DNA of 64,000 nt from contig NZ_CANMYE010000010.1 in NCBI RefSeq assembly GCF_947502065.1, positions 23,976 through 87,975 on the forward strand. Direction: 5' to 3'. Shown here in pieces: positions 25,892 to 35,040 of the stretch (its first letter is position 1; each line of letters begins with the position of its first letter). The notes beneath the pieces are model-generated. The model saw only the letters and a program-made list of their open reading frames with translations, did no database searches and was not told where the DNA came from. A program made the position numbers and the translations under genes. This DNA is from an uncultured Pseudoteredinibacter sp. GTDB lineage: Bacteria > Pseudomonadota > Gammaproteobacteria > Pseudomonadales > Cellvibrionaceae.

Positions 25892-26215
25892 TTAGCGTTC
25901 TAGATATTGCAGCTTGTTTTCAACACCGTCCCACTCTTCGGCATCAGCCGGAGCGTCTTTCTTCTCGGTGATGTTTGGCCATACTTCAGCCAATTCTGCA
26001 TTAAGCTCTACGTATACCTCTTGACCTTCTGGCACTTCATCTTCAGAGAAGATGGCGTCTACTGGACACTCAGGCTCACACAGGGCGCAATCAATGCACT
26101 CGTCTGGGTGAATTACCAAAAAGTTTGGGCCTTCATAAAAGCAGTCTACCGGGCAGACTTCAACGCAATCTGTGTGTTTACATTTCACACAGTTGTCGGC
26201 AACGATAAATGTCAT
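25892..26215 (-). CDS. fdxA: 7Fe ferredoxin FdxA
   Basis: 107 residues. Cys ligands for a [3Fe-4S] and a [4Fe-4S] cluster are visible in CVKCKHTDCVEVCPVDCF and CIDCALCEPECPVDAIF, with the acidic C-terminal extension of the Azotobacter-type ferredoxin I. It is a small soluble electron carrier. The fdxA-mutS neighbourhood on the same strand is common in pseudomonads and relatives. A 200-bp gap from mutS suggests its own promoter. Confidence 0.95.
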   Translation of the reverse strand: MTFIVADNCVKCKHTDCVEVCPVDCFYEGPNFLVIHPDECIDCALCEPECPVDAIFSEDEVPEGQEVYVELNAELAEVWPNITEKKDAPADAEEWDGVENKLQYLER

Positions 26216-26415
26216 GCTAGCTCCTTAATTTTGCTTAGGCTAATCCGGCTCTTATTGGCCTTTTTACAAATCGGCGCGCATTTTAGCAGTATTTTGTCGC
26301 GCTTTGTTGGTTCAATTCGGTCTAATTATAGACACATTTGATCTAGTTGATTCAGAACAAGGCATTTTTTTGCGTACTAAGAATCACTTAGATTTAATAG
26401 CTTACTTTGAACACT

Positions 26416-29091
26416 TTATAACATGTTTTTTAATCGATACAAGGCGTCCAAGGCTTCGCGAGGCGTCAAGTTATCAGGGTCTATATCTCCCAAGGCATCT
26501 ACTGCGGCGTGATTGCTAGCAAACATATCTGATTGCATGGGATCGTCACTTGCTGTGGCTGGTTTAGCCGCTGAGCTAGGTTCCACTTCATTTGTAGCAG
26601 ACGTGCTCGAATCAATAACGGAAGCTGTGCCCTGGCTTTGCAATTGATGGTTAGCGTCAGCCTCCAATGCGGCGAGCTGAGATTTCGCCTCAGACAATAC
26701 GGCGGCGGGAATACCGGCCAGTTTGGCAACTTGAATACCATAACTCTGACTGGCGGGGCCTTCTTCAATATTGTGAAGGAAAATAATATTGTCGTTATGC
26801 TCGGTTGCCGATAAATGCACATTGGCAACACTGCTTGCGGTTTCGGGCAGCTGAGTGACCTCGAAATAGTGGGTCGCAAATAAAGTAAATGCGCGCACAG
26901 AATTTGCTAAATGTTGAGCGCAAGCCCAAGCTAGCGACAATCCATCAAAAGTGGATGTGCCCCGGCCGATTTCATCCATTAACACTAAGCTGTGTTCGGT
27001 AGCATTGTGTAGGATGTTGGCGGTTTCTGTCATTTCTACCATAAAGGTAGAGCGGCCACCGGCCAAATCATCGGAGGAGCCAATACGGGTAAAAATCTTA
27101 TCGACTAAACATATGGTAGCTGCCTGGGCGGGCACAAAACTACCTATCTGAGCGAGCAAAACAATCAATGCAGTTTGTCGCATATAAGTCGATTTACCGC
27201 CCATATTTGGGCCGGTAACGATTAGCATGCGGCGGTCTTGATGAAAATTCACATCGTTTGGCACGAAGGGGCCATCGAGCACTTGTTCTACAACCGGGTG
27301 GCGACCTTGTTCAATGTTGATACCGTTTTCAGTGCGCAACTGTGGGCGCACCAAGCTCAGTTGATCGGCGCGTTCGGCTAGATTATTCAGCACATCCAGC
27401 TCAGCAACAGCAGCGGCTGAATCCTGCAGTGGCAGAAGATCTTTATTAACAATTTCTACAAGCTCTTCATAAAGCGCTTTTTCACGCGTTAGTGCGCGCG
27501 ATTTCGCTGACAGTGCTTTATCTTCAAACTCTTTTAATTCCGGAGTAATAAAGCGCTCAGCATTTTTTAGTGTTTGGCGACGAATGTATTCAGCCGGTGC
27601 CGCTTCGGCTTGTGCTTTTGAAATTTCAATAAAATAACCATGCACGCGATTGTAGCCAACTTTTAACGTGGCGATGCCGGTGCGTTCGCGTTCTTGAGTT
27701 TCAAGATCGATTAGGAATTGCCCGGCGTTATTGCTGATATTGCGTAACTCATCGAGCTCAGCGTCGTAGCCTTCGGCAATCACGCCACCATCGCGAATAA
27801 CAACCGGTGGGTTTTCAACCACAGCTTTATCTAATAGCGTAACTAACTCAGGAAACTCGGCAATTTGATTGCCCAGCACTTTAATTCTAGGAGCATTTAA
27901 TTCATTGAGTTGCTGTTGAACTTGCGGGTAGCAAGCCAGAGAGCTGAGTAGACGAGACAGGTCTCTTGGGCGAGCAGAGCGTAACGCTACACGGCCGAGG
28001 ATTCGCTCTAAATCACCAATATTTTTTAATTGCTGCTGTAAGAGTTCGTAGCGATAGCCCTCTTGCAACTGGGCAATCACTTCTTGGCGTTGCTCGAGAG
28101 TTTCTAGATCGCGCAGCGGACGGTGCAGCCAGCGACGCAGTAATCGGCCACCCATGGCGGTGCCAGTTTGATTCAGCACCTCATAAAGGGTGTTGTCTTG
28201 TTCACCATTAAGATTGCAATCGAGTTCGAGGTTTTTCCGGGTAGAGGCGTCCATGGCTACGGCCTGGTCGCGATCTTCCGCTCGAATAGATCGTATATGA
28301 GGTAGGGCGATACGCTGGGTTTCCTGGGCGTAAGCGAAGAGACAACCCGCTGCGGCAATGGCCAAGGGTAGGTGGCTACAACCGAAACCGCTTAAATCTT
28401 TAGTCTCAAACTGCTGATTTAATAGACGCTCGGCGGTTTCCAGCTCGAACTCCCAGGGCGCGCGACGGCGTAAACCCGGGCGCTGGGCCCAAAGCGGGCT
28501 ATCGGCTAGTTCTTCAGCAACTAGGAGCTCTGCGGGGTTTAGGCGCTGTATCTCACCTTGTAAGGCGTCATCGCCTTCAACTTGTAGCACCCAAAAGCGA
28601 CCAGCGCCTATATCCAGTGCGGCGATGCCATAGTTAAATGCGCTGCGCTCTTCATTAGCTTCAGCGTGAATTGCAACGAGTAGGTTGTCCTGGCTGCCAT
28701 CCAAAAGCGCTTCATCGCTAATGGTACCAGGGGTGACAATACGCATGACTTTGCGTTCAACCGGCCCTTTGCTGGTCGCCGGATCGCCAACCTGCTCACA
28801 GATAGCGACCGATTCGCCGGCTCGCACAATCTTGGCTAAGTAGTTATCTGCTGCGTGAAAAGGAATCCCAGCCATAGGGATGGGCTCGCCACCGGATTTT
28901 CCTCTAGCCGTCAAAGTCACATCTAATAAGCGAGCTGCTTTTTTGGCGTCGTCATAAAACAACTCATAGAAATCACCCATGCGATAAAACACTAGCTCAT
29001 TGGGATGCTCAGCCTTAATTTTTAAGTACTGTTGCATCATCGGGGTGTGGGCGGTTTTTGAAGCAGAAGCTTTAGCGGTACTTTTGGTCAT
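26416..29091 (-). CDS. mutS: DNA mismatch repair protein MutS
   Basis: 891 residues, somewhat longer than E. coli MutS owing to a Ser/Ala-rich stretch before the C-terminal tetramerisation tail. The mismatch-reading FYRMGDFYELF (Phe-x-Glu), the Walker A GPNMGGKST, the Walker B LVLMDEIGRGTS and the ATPase signature HYFEVTQL are intact. It recognises mispairs and recruits MutL. Transcribed away from acnA across a 512-bp intergenic region and toward fdxA. Confidence 0.98.
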   Translation of the reverse strand: MTKSTAKASASKTAHTPMMQQYLKIKAEHPNELVFYRMGDFYELFYDDAKKAARLLDVTLTARGKSGGEPIPMAGIPFHAADNYLAKIVRAGESVAICEQVGDPATSKGPVERKVMRIVTPGTISDEALLDGSQDNLLVAIHAEANEERSAFNYGIAALDIGAGRFWVLQVEGDDALQGEIQRLNPAELLVAEELADSPLWAQRPGLRRRAPWEFELETAERLLNQQFETKDLSGFGCSHLPLAIAAAGCLFAYAQETQRIALPHIRSIRAEDRDQAVAMDASTRKNLELDCNLNGEQDNTLYEVLNQTGTAMGGRLLRRWLHRPLRDLETLEQRQEVIAQLQEGYRYELLQQQLKNIGDLERILGRVALRSARPRDLSRLLSSLACYPQVQQQLNELNAPRIKVLGNQIAEFPELVTLLDKAVVENPPVVIRDGGVIAEGYDAELDELRNISNNAGQFLIDLETQERERTGIATLKVGYNRVHGYFIEISKAQAEAAPAEYIRRQTLKNAERFITPELKEFEDKALSAKSRALTREKALYEELVEIVNKDLLPLQDSAAAVAELDVLNNLAERADQLSLVRPQLRTENGINIEQGRHPVVEQVLDGPFVPNDVNFHQDRRMLIVTGPNMGGKSTYMRQTALIVLLAQIGSFVPAQAATICLVDKIFTRIGSSDDLAGGRSTFMVEMTETANILHNATEHSLVLMDEIGRGTSTFDGLSLAWACAQHLANSVRAFTLFATHYFEVTQLPETASSVANVHLSATEHNDNIIFLHNIEEGPASQSYGIQVAKLAGIPAAVLSEAKSQLAALEADANHQLQSQGTASVIDSSTSATNEVEPSSAAKPATASDDPMQSDMFASNHAAVDALGDIDPDNLTPREALDALYRLKNML

Positions 29092-29603
29092 TAAAACAGC
29101 TTTTAGTCTATTTAAATCAATCGTTTATGTTTTTCAGAGCGGGTTCTATTTGCGCGCAGTACGTAGTGCGAAGGGCTAAGAAAGACAGTAAATTATTAGC
29201 CGCGCAGCATAACAAATGTGCACCTAAACCACTATCAATAAAGCAGGGACGAGCTTGCAGACAGTGCTCTGAGTCGCGTCAAGTAGCTGATTAGTGTCAG
29301 TTCTGGTGCTTGCTTAAAAAACACACTGAAATCTGTTTGAAAGCTCAGGATTGTTTACAGTTTTAACCTAAAAACACTAAATGGCTTGATTTGGTAGGTT
29401 TTGAAGTTAAGATTGTCGACAATTTATGGTGGTGTTGTGATATCACATGAATTCACGATAGCCGCACCCGAATTGAAGAGGCCTCCCAGATAGACGTATT
29501 GGCGGCTGATAAGCCCCAAGCTTGATTAGAGTCTTAGCTTATTAATGCCTCTTGCAAAAAGATTGTTGATATACCCATGTCCTCTGTGCGAAAGATATAA
29601 ATT
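29092..29603. promoter_or_regulatory. mutS/acnA divergent region with two perfect 12-bp palindromes
   Basis: 512 bp without a gene. Two perfect palindromes lie close together: ATTGTCGACAAT at 29412-29423, which resembles GntR/FadR-type operators (TTGT-N2-ACAA), and TGTGATATCACA at 29436-29447, which looks CRP-like but has only 2 bp between half-sites rather than 6. Both are 155-190 bp upstream of acnA. Regulation of acnA by a GntR-family protein is only a guess. Confidence 0.4.
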
Positions 29604-32321
29604 ATGATTAGCCCCATAGATTTCGATCCATCCAATTCCATAAGAACTATTCCAGGCACCGAACACCGCTACCATAGCTTGCCAGCTACTGCGGAGTTAT
29701 TCGGGATCAATCTTGATGAATTACCATTCTCGCTGCGCCCTATCTTGGAAGGCATTGCCCGGAACGTGGGTCAAAATGGCGTAACTGCAGAGCAGCTGCA
29801 AGCTCTTGGAGCTTGGCCGGAGCATCAGGGCAAAAAGCCCGTCGAAATCCCTTTCGCTGCTGGCCGTGTCATTATGCATGACTTAAGTGGTACGCCCGCT
29901 ATTGTCGATTTTGCGGCGATGCGTTCGGCTGTACAGCGCATGGGGCTGGATCCAGCGATTATCGAGCCTTTAGTGCGTGCTGATCTTGTTATCGATCACA
30001 CGGTAACGATGGATAATACCGGCAGCCCTGCTTCATTGAGAATTAATGGCGAGCTGGAAGCCGAGCGCAATAAAGAGCGTTATGGATTTTTAAAGTGGGG
30101 TGCACAAGCTTTTCAGACCATTCGAATTATTCCTCCTCAAACTGGTATCGTGCATCAAGTAAATTTGGAATATTTGGCACAAGGGTATTTAAACATTAAC
30201 GGCTTAACTGTGCCTGATACCTTAATCGGCATGGACAGCCATACACCTATGGCAAACGCTTTGGGGATTGTAGGTTGGGGAGTAGGTGGCATTGAAGCGG
30301 GCGCTTCAATGCTTGGACAGCCGATGCAAATGTTGGCCCCAGAGGTGGTCGGTGTTGAGCTGACTGGCGCGCTAAGAGAAGGTGTAACCGCCACTGATTT
30401 GGTGTTGACCATTACTGAAATGCTCAGGAATTATCCTGGCGGTGTGGTTGGTAAATTTGTTGAATATATCGGAGAAGGGAGCGCCAACCTTTCATTGCCT
30501 GATCGTGCGACAATTGCCAATATGTCCCCAGAATACGGTGCGACAATGGGCTTTTTCCCTTTCGATGAAATCTCCGCACAATACCTAGAAGCAACCGGTC
30601 GTGATAGCGAATTTCCGCTGGCCTTTTATCGAGAACAGAATATGGTCTGGAAGCCAGGCCAGGCGCTACCCAAATACACCTATCTTTTACAACTGGATTT
30701 GTCGACGGTTGAGCCCTCTGTCGCTGGGCCGAAAAAACCCCAAGATAGATTGTCGCTTGCTGACATTGGAAAAGTATTTACAAAAACAGCCGCACAAACT
30801 GAGCGCACGCCTGAAGTGGCAACGGTTACGCCAATGAAGGCAGATGATGCGGGTATTTTAACGGCGCTTCCTGAGCGCAAATTGCAAGATGGCGATATCG
30901 TAATTGCGGCAATTACCGCTTGCACCAACACGTCAAACCCTAGCCTTCTTATTGCTGCCGGCTTACTCGCTAAAAAAGCCAATGAGCTCGGTATGAAAGT
31001 GCCCGACGGGGTAAAAACATCCTTGGCTCCAGGGTCGCCAGTGGCGACGGATTTTTTAAGTAAGGCTGGATTGCAAGAGCATTTAGATGCCCTTGGCTTT
31101 AATACCGCAGGCTACGGTTGTACGACTTGTGTGGGTAACTCTGGGCCCTTGGCACCAAGTATTGAAGAGGCTTTGCAAAAGCACGATATTATTGCCGCAT
31201 CTGTACTATCGGGTAACCGTAACTTTGAGGGGCGTGTTCACCCAGATGTTGATGCGAACTTTTTAATGTCACCTCCCTTGGTGGTGGCAATGGCGTTGGT
31301 TGGCAATGTAAACATTGATGTGAGTAGCCAGCCACTTGGCAAAAATGCCAAGGGCGATGATGTATTCCTCAAGGATATCTGGCCGTCCAATGCAGAAATT
31401 GCGCAGACCATGCTGGAGTGTATGGACCCGAAAGCCTTTAGAGAAACTTACGAGAATTCCCTAGATGGCCCGGCAACTTGGCAGAACTTAGAATCACCTA
31501 CGGGCCCGGTGTATGACTGGGCTGCTGATTCGACTTACATCCAAGAAATCTCTTTCTTTGATGGCTTTTCTTTAGAGGCGCCGAAAGATGCGCTTAGCAA
31601 TATTTCTGCGGCGCGTATGTTGGTTATGTGTGATGACAACACCACGACAGATCATATTTCTCCAGTAAGTCGTATACGTGCCGATTCACCTCCTGGTGAA
31701 TACTTAATGTCGCAAGGTGTCGCTGAAGAGGATTTGACCTCACTGGGTGCGCGTCGAGGTAATCACCACGTAATGTTGCGCAGTATTTTCGGCAATGTGA
31801 AAGCTAGAAATCTAATGCTGCCAGGTACAACGGGTGCGGTAACAAAGCACTTTTCTGTTGGTCAAGAAGCCACAGAGATGTCTATTTACGATTCCGCTGC
31901 GCGCTATCGTGAACAAGGCACGGCAACCGTGGTTTTTGGCGGTAAGTTATATGGTACTGGCTCTTCTCGTGATTGGGCCGCAAAAGGTCCTGCCTTACTT
32001 GGAGTGAAAGCGATAATTGCCGAGAGTTTTGAACGAATTCATAAATCTAACCTCGTTGGAATGGGCGTTTTACCACTGCAGCTTCCAGAGGGCGTGACTA
32101 GAGCTTCCTTGAATCTCGATGGCTCAGAAACCTTCGATTTAAACGGTATTGATTCCTTAGAGCCTAGAGGAACAGTCTCGCTCACCATTCGCAGAGCGGA
32201 TGGTTCAACCCAAGAGCTGGAATTAAGCTCCCGTGTTGATACCTCATCGGAGCTGGATCAAATTCGCCACAAAGGTATTTTGCCGATGGTCTTACGGGAT
32301 ATTATCGCCGCAAATTCCTAA
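29604..32321 (+). CDS. acnA: aconitate hydratase AcnA
   Basis: 905 residues, the length of the AcnA/IRP-type aconitase. The cluster ligand segments ACTNTSNPS and YGCTTCVGNSGPL are present, as are the substrate-binding DSHTPMANALG and the C-terminal swivelling domain GTGSSRDWAAKGP. It interconverts citrate and isocitrate in the TCA and glyoxylate cycles. The gene appears monocistronic; a GAAAGA ribosome site precedes ATG 29604. No prpC-type methylcitrate genes are adjacent. Confidence 0.97.
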   Translation: MISPIDFDPSNSIRTIPGTEHRYHSLPATAELFGINLDELPFSLRPILEGIARNVGQNGVTAEQLQALGAWPEHQGKKPVEIPFAAGRVIMHDLSGTPAIVDFAAMRSAVQRMGLDPAIIEPLVRADLVIDHTVTMDNTGSPASLRINGELEAERNKERYGFLKWGAQAFQTIRIIPPQTGIVHQVNLEYLAQGYLNINGLTVPDTLIGMDSHTPMANALGIVGWGVGGIEAGASMLGQPMQMLAPEVVGVELTGALREGVTATDLVLTITEMLRNYPGGVVGKFVEYIGEGSANLSLPDRATIANMSPEYGATMGFFPFDEISAQYLEATGRDSEFPLAFYREQNMVWKPGQALPKYTYLLQLDLSTVEPSVAGPKKPQDRLSLADIGKVFTKTAAQTERTPEVATVTPMKADDAGILTALPERKLQDGDIVIAAITACTNTSNPSLLIAAGLLAKKANELGMKVPDGVKTSLAPGSPVATDFLSKAGLQEHLDALGFNTAGYGCTTCVGNSGPLAPSIEEALQKHDIIAASVLSGNRNFEGRVHPDVDANFLMSPPLVVAMALVGNVNIDVSSQPLGKNAKGDDVFLKDIWPSNAEIAQTMLECMDPKAFRETYENSLDGPATWQNLESPTGPVYDWAADSTYIQEISFFDGFSLEAPKDALSNISAARMLVMCDDNTTTDHISPVSRIRADSPPGEYLMSQGVAEEDLTSLGARRGNHHVMLRSIFGNVKARNLMLPGTTGAVTKHFSVGQEATEMSIYDSAARYREQGTATVVFGGKLYGTGSSRDWAAKGPALLGVKAIIAESFERIHKSNLVGMGVLPLQLPEGVTRASLNLDGSETFDLNGIDSLEPRGTVSLTIRRADGSTQELELSSRVDTSSELDQIRHKGILPMVLRDIIAANS

Positions 32322-32689
32322 TGGAGTGAGGCTTTCGATTAGCTCTGAAATCGTAGCTATTTTAGCCTCAATTTAGCGGGCCGCTTCAGTTCTTATTGAA
32401 GCGGCATAGCTATTGGTTTTTAGACTCTCGCTGATTCATTGCCTGAGTTAGCCCCTAACACCCTCCTACTAGTATTGCTTCGATTTTTCTTTGTACCACT
32501 CTTTATACCTCTTAGGCCTCAGCTTCCTATAGTATCTCCACTTAAGCCTTTACTATCACGTGATTCTGCTGACTGGCTGAAAGAAGCTCCTCGTGATACT
32601 GTTGCACTAGGTGCAATTACGTATAAATTACTGTCCTTAAATCAACCATTTTTGAACAGGCAATAAACAAAATGCGCGTGGATTAATGT
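32322..32689. other. intergenic region after acnA, with a hairpin
   Basis: 368 bp. A perfect 9-bp stem (32380-32388 with 32397-32405, 8-nt loop) lies 58 bp after acnA; the T-tract is late and weak, so it is only a possible terminator. The rest includes an open frame of ~75 codons (32439-32666) with no ribosome site or recognisable family, which I do not accept as a gene. The region should hold the promoter of the two-component pair. Confidence 0.45.
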
Positions 32690-34216
32690 ATGAATACTAG
32701 CCACTCAGCTAATGTGGTACTGAGCGAGTTGGAGCAGTACCAGCTTGCCGCTAAATACTCTCGAGACATGATATCTACCCACACCTGGGACGATTGGATA
32801 CATACCAGCGTTAACCCGGCTGTGACCGAAGTGTTGGGCTATAGCAAAGAGGAAATGCTTGGGCTGAGTACTTTTGATTTCTGGCACCCAGATGATGTTG
32901 AGCTGTGTTTAAAGAACTGTGATCAGCGCGGCCCGGTACAGGCGAATATGCCGATGCGTTTTCGCATGCGCCATAAAAACGGGCATTATATTTACGTAGA
33001 ATGCGCTCGCCGAGCCATACGCGATAAACAAAGCGGGGAAATTCAAGGCCTGTTATGTGTCACTCGCGATGTCTCTCAACAGGTACGTACGGAGCAGCTA
33101 AATCAGCGCTTAGTTAAAGTGGTTGAATCATCCTCGGATTTAATCTTATTTTTCTCTCCCGATTATAAGTTAAGTTACGCCAATCGTTCGGCTATGCATT
33201 ATTTTGACATTGCCGATTGTGGTGAGGTGGGAATGCTTTACGATCTATTGCCGGGTATGGATCGACAGGCCTTTCGTCGAGCTGTCGATGTGGCACGAGC
33301 GGAGGGGCACTGGAAAGGGCAGATAGGTTTTAGTTGGTTTGATGGTTACCAGCAGGTATTGATCCACGAACTTATTTTTCATGATCATATTGATGGAAAC
33401 TATTTTTCCATGATTGCTCGAGATGTTAGCGAGCAGCGCCGCGCTGAAGCTGAGGTTATGGGGCATCGTAAAAAGCTGCTTAAGTTTCAGCGCCTGATGT
33501 CGGCTAGTGAGTTAGGCGCCAGTATCGCCCATGAGCTAAATCAGCCGATAGCGGCAATTATTAATTTTTGCCATGGTGCCTTAACTCGTTTAAATAAGAA
33601 AGATGCTCAAAAAGAGCAGGTGTCTGAGCAAGCCTTGCAAGCGATATCGACACAGGCAGAGCGTGCAGCAAATGTCATTCGGCGGGTGCGCAGTTTGGTG
33701 AATAAGACTTCTTACCAAGATGTAAATTTTAACTTGGGTGAGGTTTGCCAGAATTTGATGCAGGTATTAAACCCAGAGCTTGAGCAGCGTAATATTGAGT
33801 TATTTGAGGACTATGCTGCGCAGGCTTGGGTGCGGGCCGATAAGGTTCAGATAGAACAATTGCTGACTAACTTGGTAATCAATGCAGGGGAGAGCTTGGA
33901 AGAGTCCACACAGAAGGTCAAAAATCTTTCAATCTCAGTGCTTGAAGATGGTGATTCTTGGCGCTTATCAGTGATCGACAATTGTCGAGCACCGCTACCC
34001 AATACAGAGCAAGTTTTTGAGGCTTATTACTCCTCTAAGGATCAAGGTTTGGGGATTGGTTTATCTATGTGTAAATCAATCGCAGAGGCAAATTCAGGAC
34101 AAGTTTGGATGGAGTCTCGAGCTGATGGCCTGCCCGGAGCAGCCTTGTACTTAACCTTACCCAAACAAGCTGTGCCGTCACAGCAGAAACAAATACTACA
34201 GGAAGAGAAGGTTTAA
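32690..34216 (+). CDS. PAS-domain sensor histidine kinase (FixL-like, soluble)
   Basis: 508 residues and no membrane segment, so a cytoplasmic sensor. PAS domain 1 (~residues 15-130, ends with the PAC-like IQGLLCVTRDVSQQ) and a second PAS (~140-250, ends MIARDVSEQRRAEAE) precede the kinase core. The phosphorylated His is H281 in SIAHELNQPIAAI. The N box TNLVINAGESLE and a short G box QGLGIGLSMCKS are present. The ELNQP form of the H box is typical of FixL/DctB-type kinases paired with FixJ-type regulators; such a regulator follows after 4 bp. The PAS ligand is unknown. Confidence 0.9.
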   Translation: MNTSHSANVVLSELEQYQLAAKYSRDMISTHTWDDWIHTSVNPAVTEVLGYSKEEMLGLSTFDFWHPDDVELCLKNCDQRGPVQANMPMRFRMRHKNGHYIYVECARRAIRDKQSGEIQGLLCVTRDVSQQVRTEQLNQRLVKVVESSSDLILFFSPDYKLSYANRSAMHYFDIADCGEVGMLYDLLPGMDRQAFRRAVDVARAEGHWKGQIGFSWFDGYQQVLIHELIFHDHIDGNYFSMIARDVSEQRRAEAEVMGHRKKLLKFQRLMSASELGASIAHELNQPIAAIINFCHGALTRLNKKDAQKEQVSEQALQAISTQAERAANVIRRVRSLVNKTSYQDVNFNLGEVCQNLMQVLNPELEQRNIELFEDYAAQAWVRADKVQIEQLLTNLVINAGESLEESTQKVKNLSISVLEDGDSWRLSVIDNCRAPLPNTEQVFEAYYSSKDQGLGIGLSMCKSIAEANSGQVWMESRADGLPGAALYLTLPKQAVPSQQKQILQEEKV

Positions 34217-34220
34217 TCTC

Positions 34221-34832
34221 ATGGCGACAAATGCCTATATTGTTGATGATGATAAAGGGTTTAGAGAGTCTTTGGTTTGGTTGTTAAATGGCGTAGATAT
34301 CCCAAGCCAAGAGTTTGCCAGCGCTGAAGAGTTCTTAGAAAGCTATGATGGCGGTACAGGCTGCTTGCTACTGGATATCAGAATGGGTGGCATAAGTGGT
34401 TTAGATCTTCAGGCTAAGCTGCAGCAGAAGCAGTTGGCCTTACCGGTTATTATTTTAACAGGACATGGTGATGTGCCGCTGGCTGTAAAAGCTATGCAAA
34501 ATGGTGCTTTAGATTTTATTGAGAAACCATTTAATGGTGAAGAGCTGATTAAAAAGATAAAGCGAGCGCTGAAGATTGCACGGCAGGAAGAGAAATTCCT
34601 TAAGAAGAAGTCACAGTACAATGCACTTTGGCATAGTTTAAGCGGCCGTGAACGTGACGTTTACAAGTTAATCGTGCAGGGAAAATCCAACAAGGAAATG
34701 GCTGAGGATCTTGCTATTAGTGTGCGCACCCTGGAGATTCATCGCTTGCGTGTACTAAAGAAAATGGAAGTGAAAAACGCGGTTGAGCTAAGCCAGGTTC
34801 ATGAGCAGCTACAGGCTGCGAGTTTGTTATAA
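34221..34832 (+). CDS. FixJ/NarL-family response regulator
   Basis: 203 residues. The receiver has the acidic pocket VDDD, phospho-acceptor D52 in LLLDIRM, Thr in ILTGHGD and Lys in FIEKPF. The C-terminal LuxR-type HTH runs through LSGRERDVYKLIVQGKSNKE and RTLEIHRLRVLKKM. It is 4 bp after the PAS kinase and will be its partner. The next gene on the strand is a GntP-type permease 208 bp on, with a perfect inverted repeat between them; control of that permease is the simplest reading. Confidence 0.92.
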   Translation: MATNAYIVDDDKGFRESLVWLLNGVDIPSQEFASAEEFLESYDGGTGCLLLDIRMGGISGLDLQAKLQQKQLALPVIILTGHGDVPLAVKAMQNGALDFIEKPFNGEELIKKIKRALKIARQEEKFLKKKSQYNALWHSLSGRERDVYKLIVQGKSNKEMAEDLAISVRTLEIHRLRVLKKMEVKNAVELSQVHEQLQAASLL

Positions 34833-34926
34833 AACGCTTTAGCTGGTAGCTATCTATATCCTCGATAATAGTGGCTTGCTCATCTTGGGAGGTTTTTTCT
34901 ACAAAGTGATAAAAGCGATTTCTGAA

Positions 34927-34944
34927 TAGAAATTGTCATTTCTA
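34927..34944. promoter_or_regulatory. perfect 7-4-7 inverted repeat, candidate operator for the permease gene
   Basis: TAGAAAT-TGTC-ATTTCTA, centred about 105 bp upstream of the GntP-family start and about 100 bp after the response-regulator stop. Its size and symmetry suit a dimeric LuxR-type HTH regulator. No second copy was noticed in the window. Confidence 0.45.
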
Positions 34945-35040
34945 GCAGTGGCGTAAAGTATACAGATCTTGATCATTCACTGGGGCAATATTCCTTTGCC
35001 AATTCGATCATAGCAAACTCACCATAAGCAGGATGTTCTT

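Noticed and set aside
29436..29447. CRP site before acnA
   Set aside because: Half-sites TGTGA and TCACA are separated by only 2 bp; CRP needs 6. Kept only as an unassigned palindrome.
32439..32666. 75-codon plus-strand frame after acnA
   Set aside because: No ribosome site, no recognisable family, hydrophobic start of low complexity; lies in a region expected to hold a promoter.
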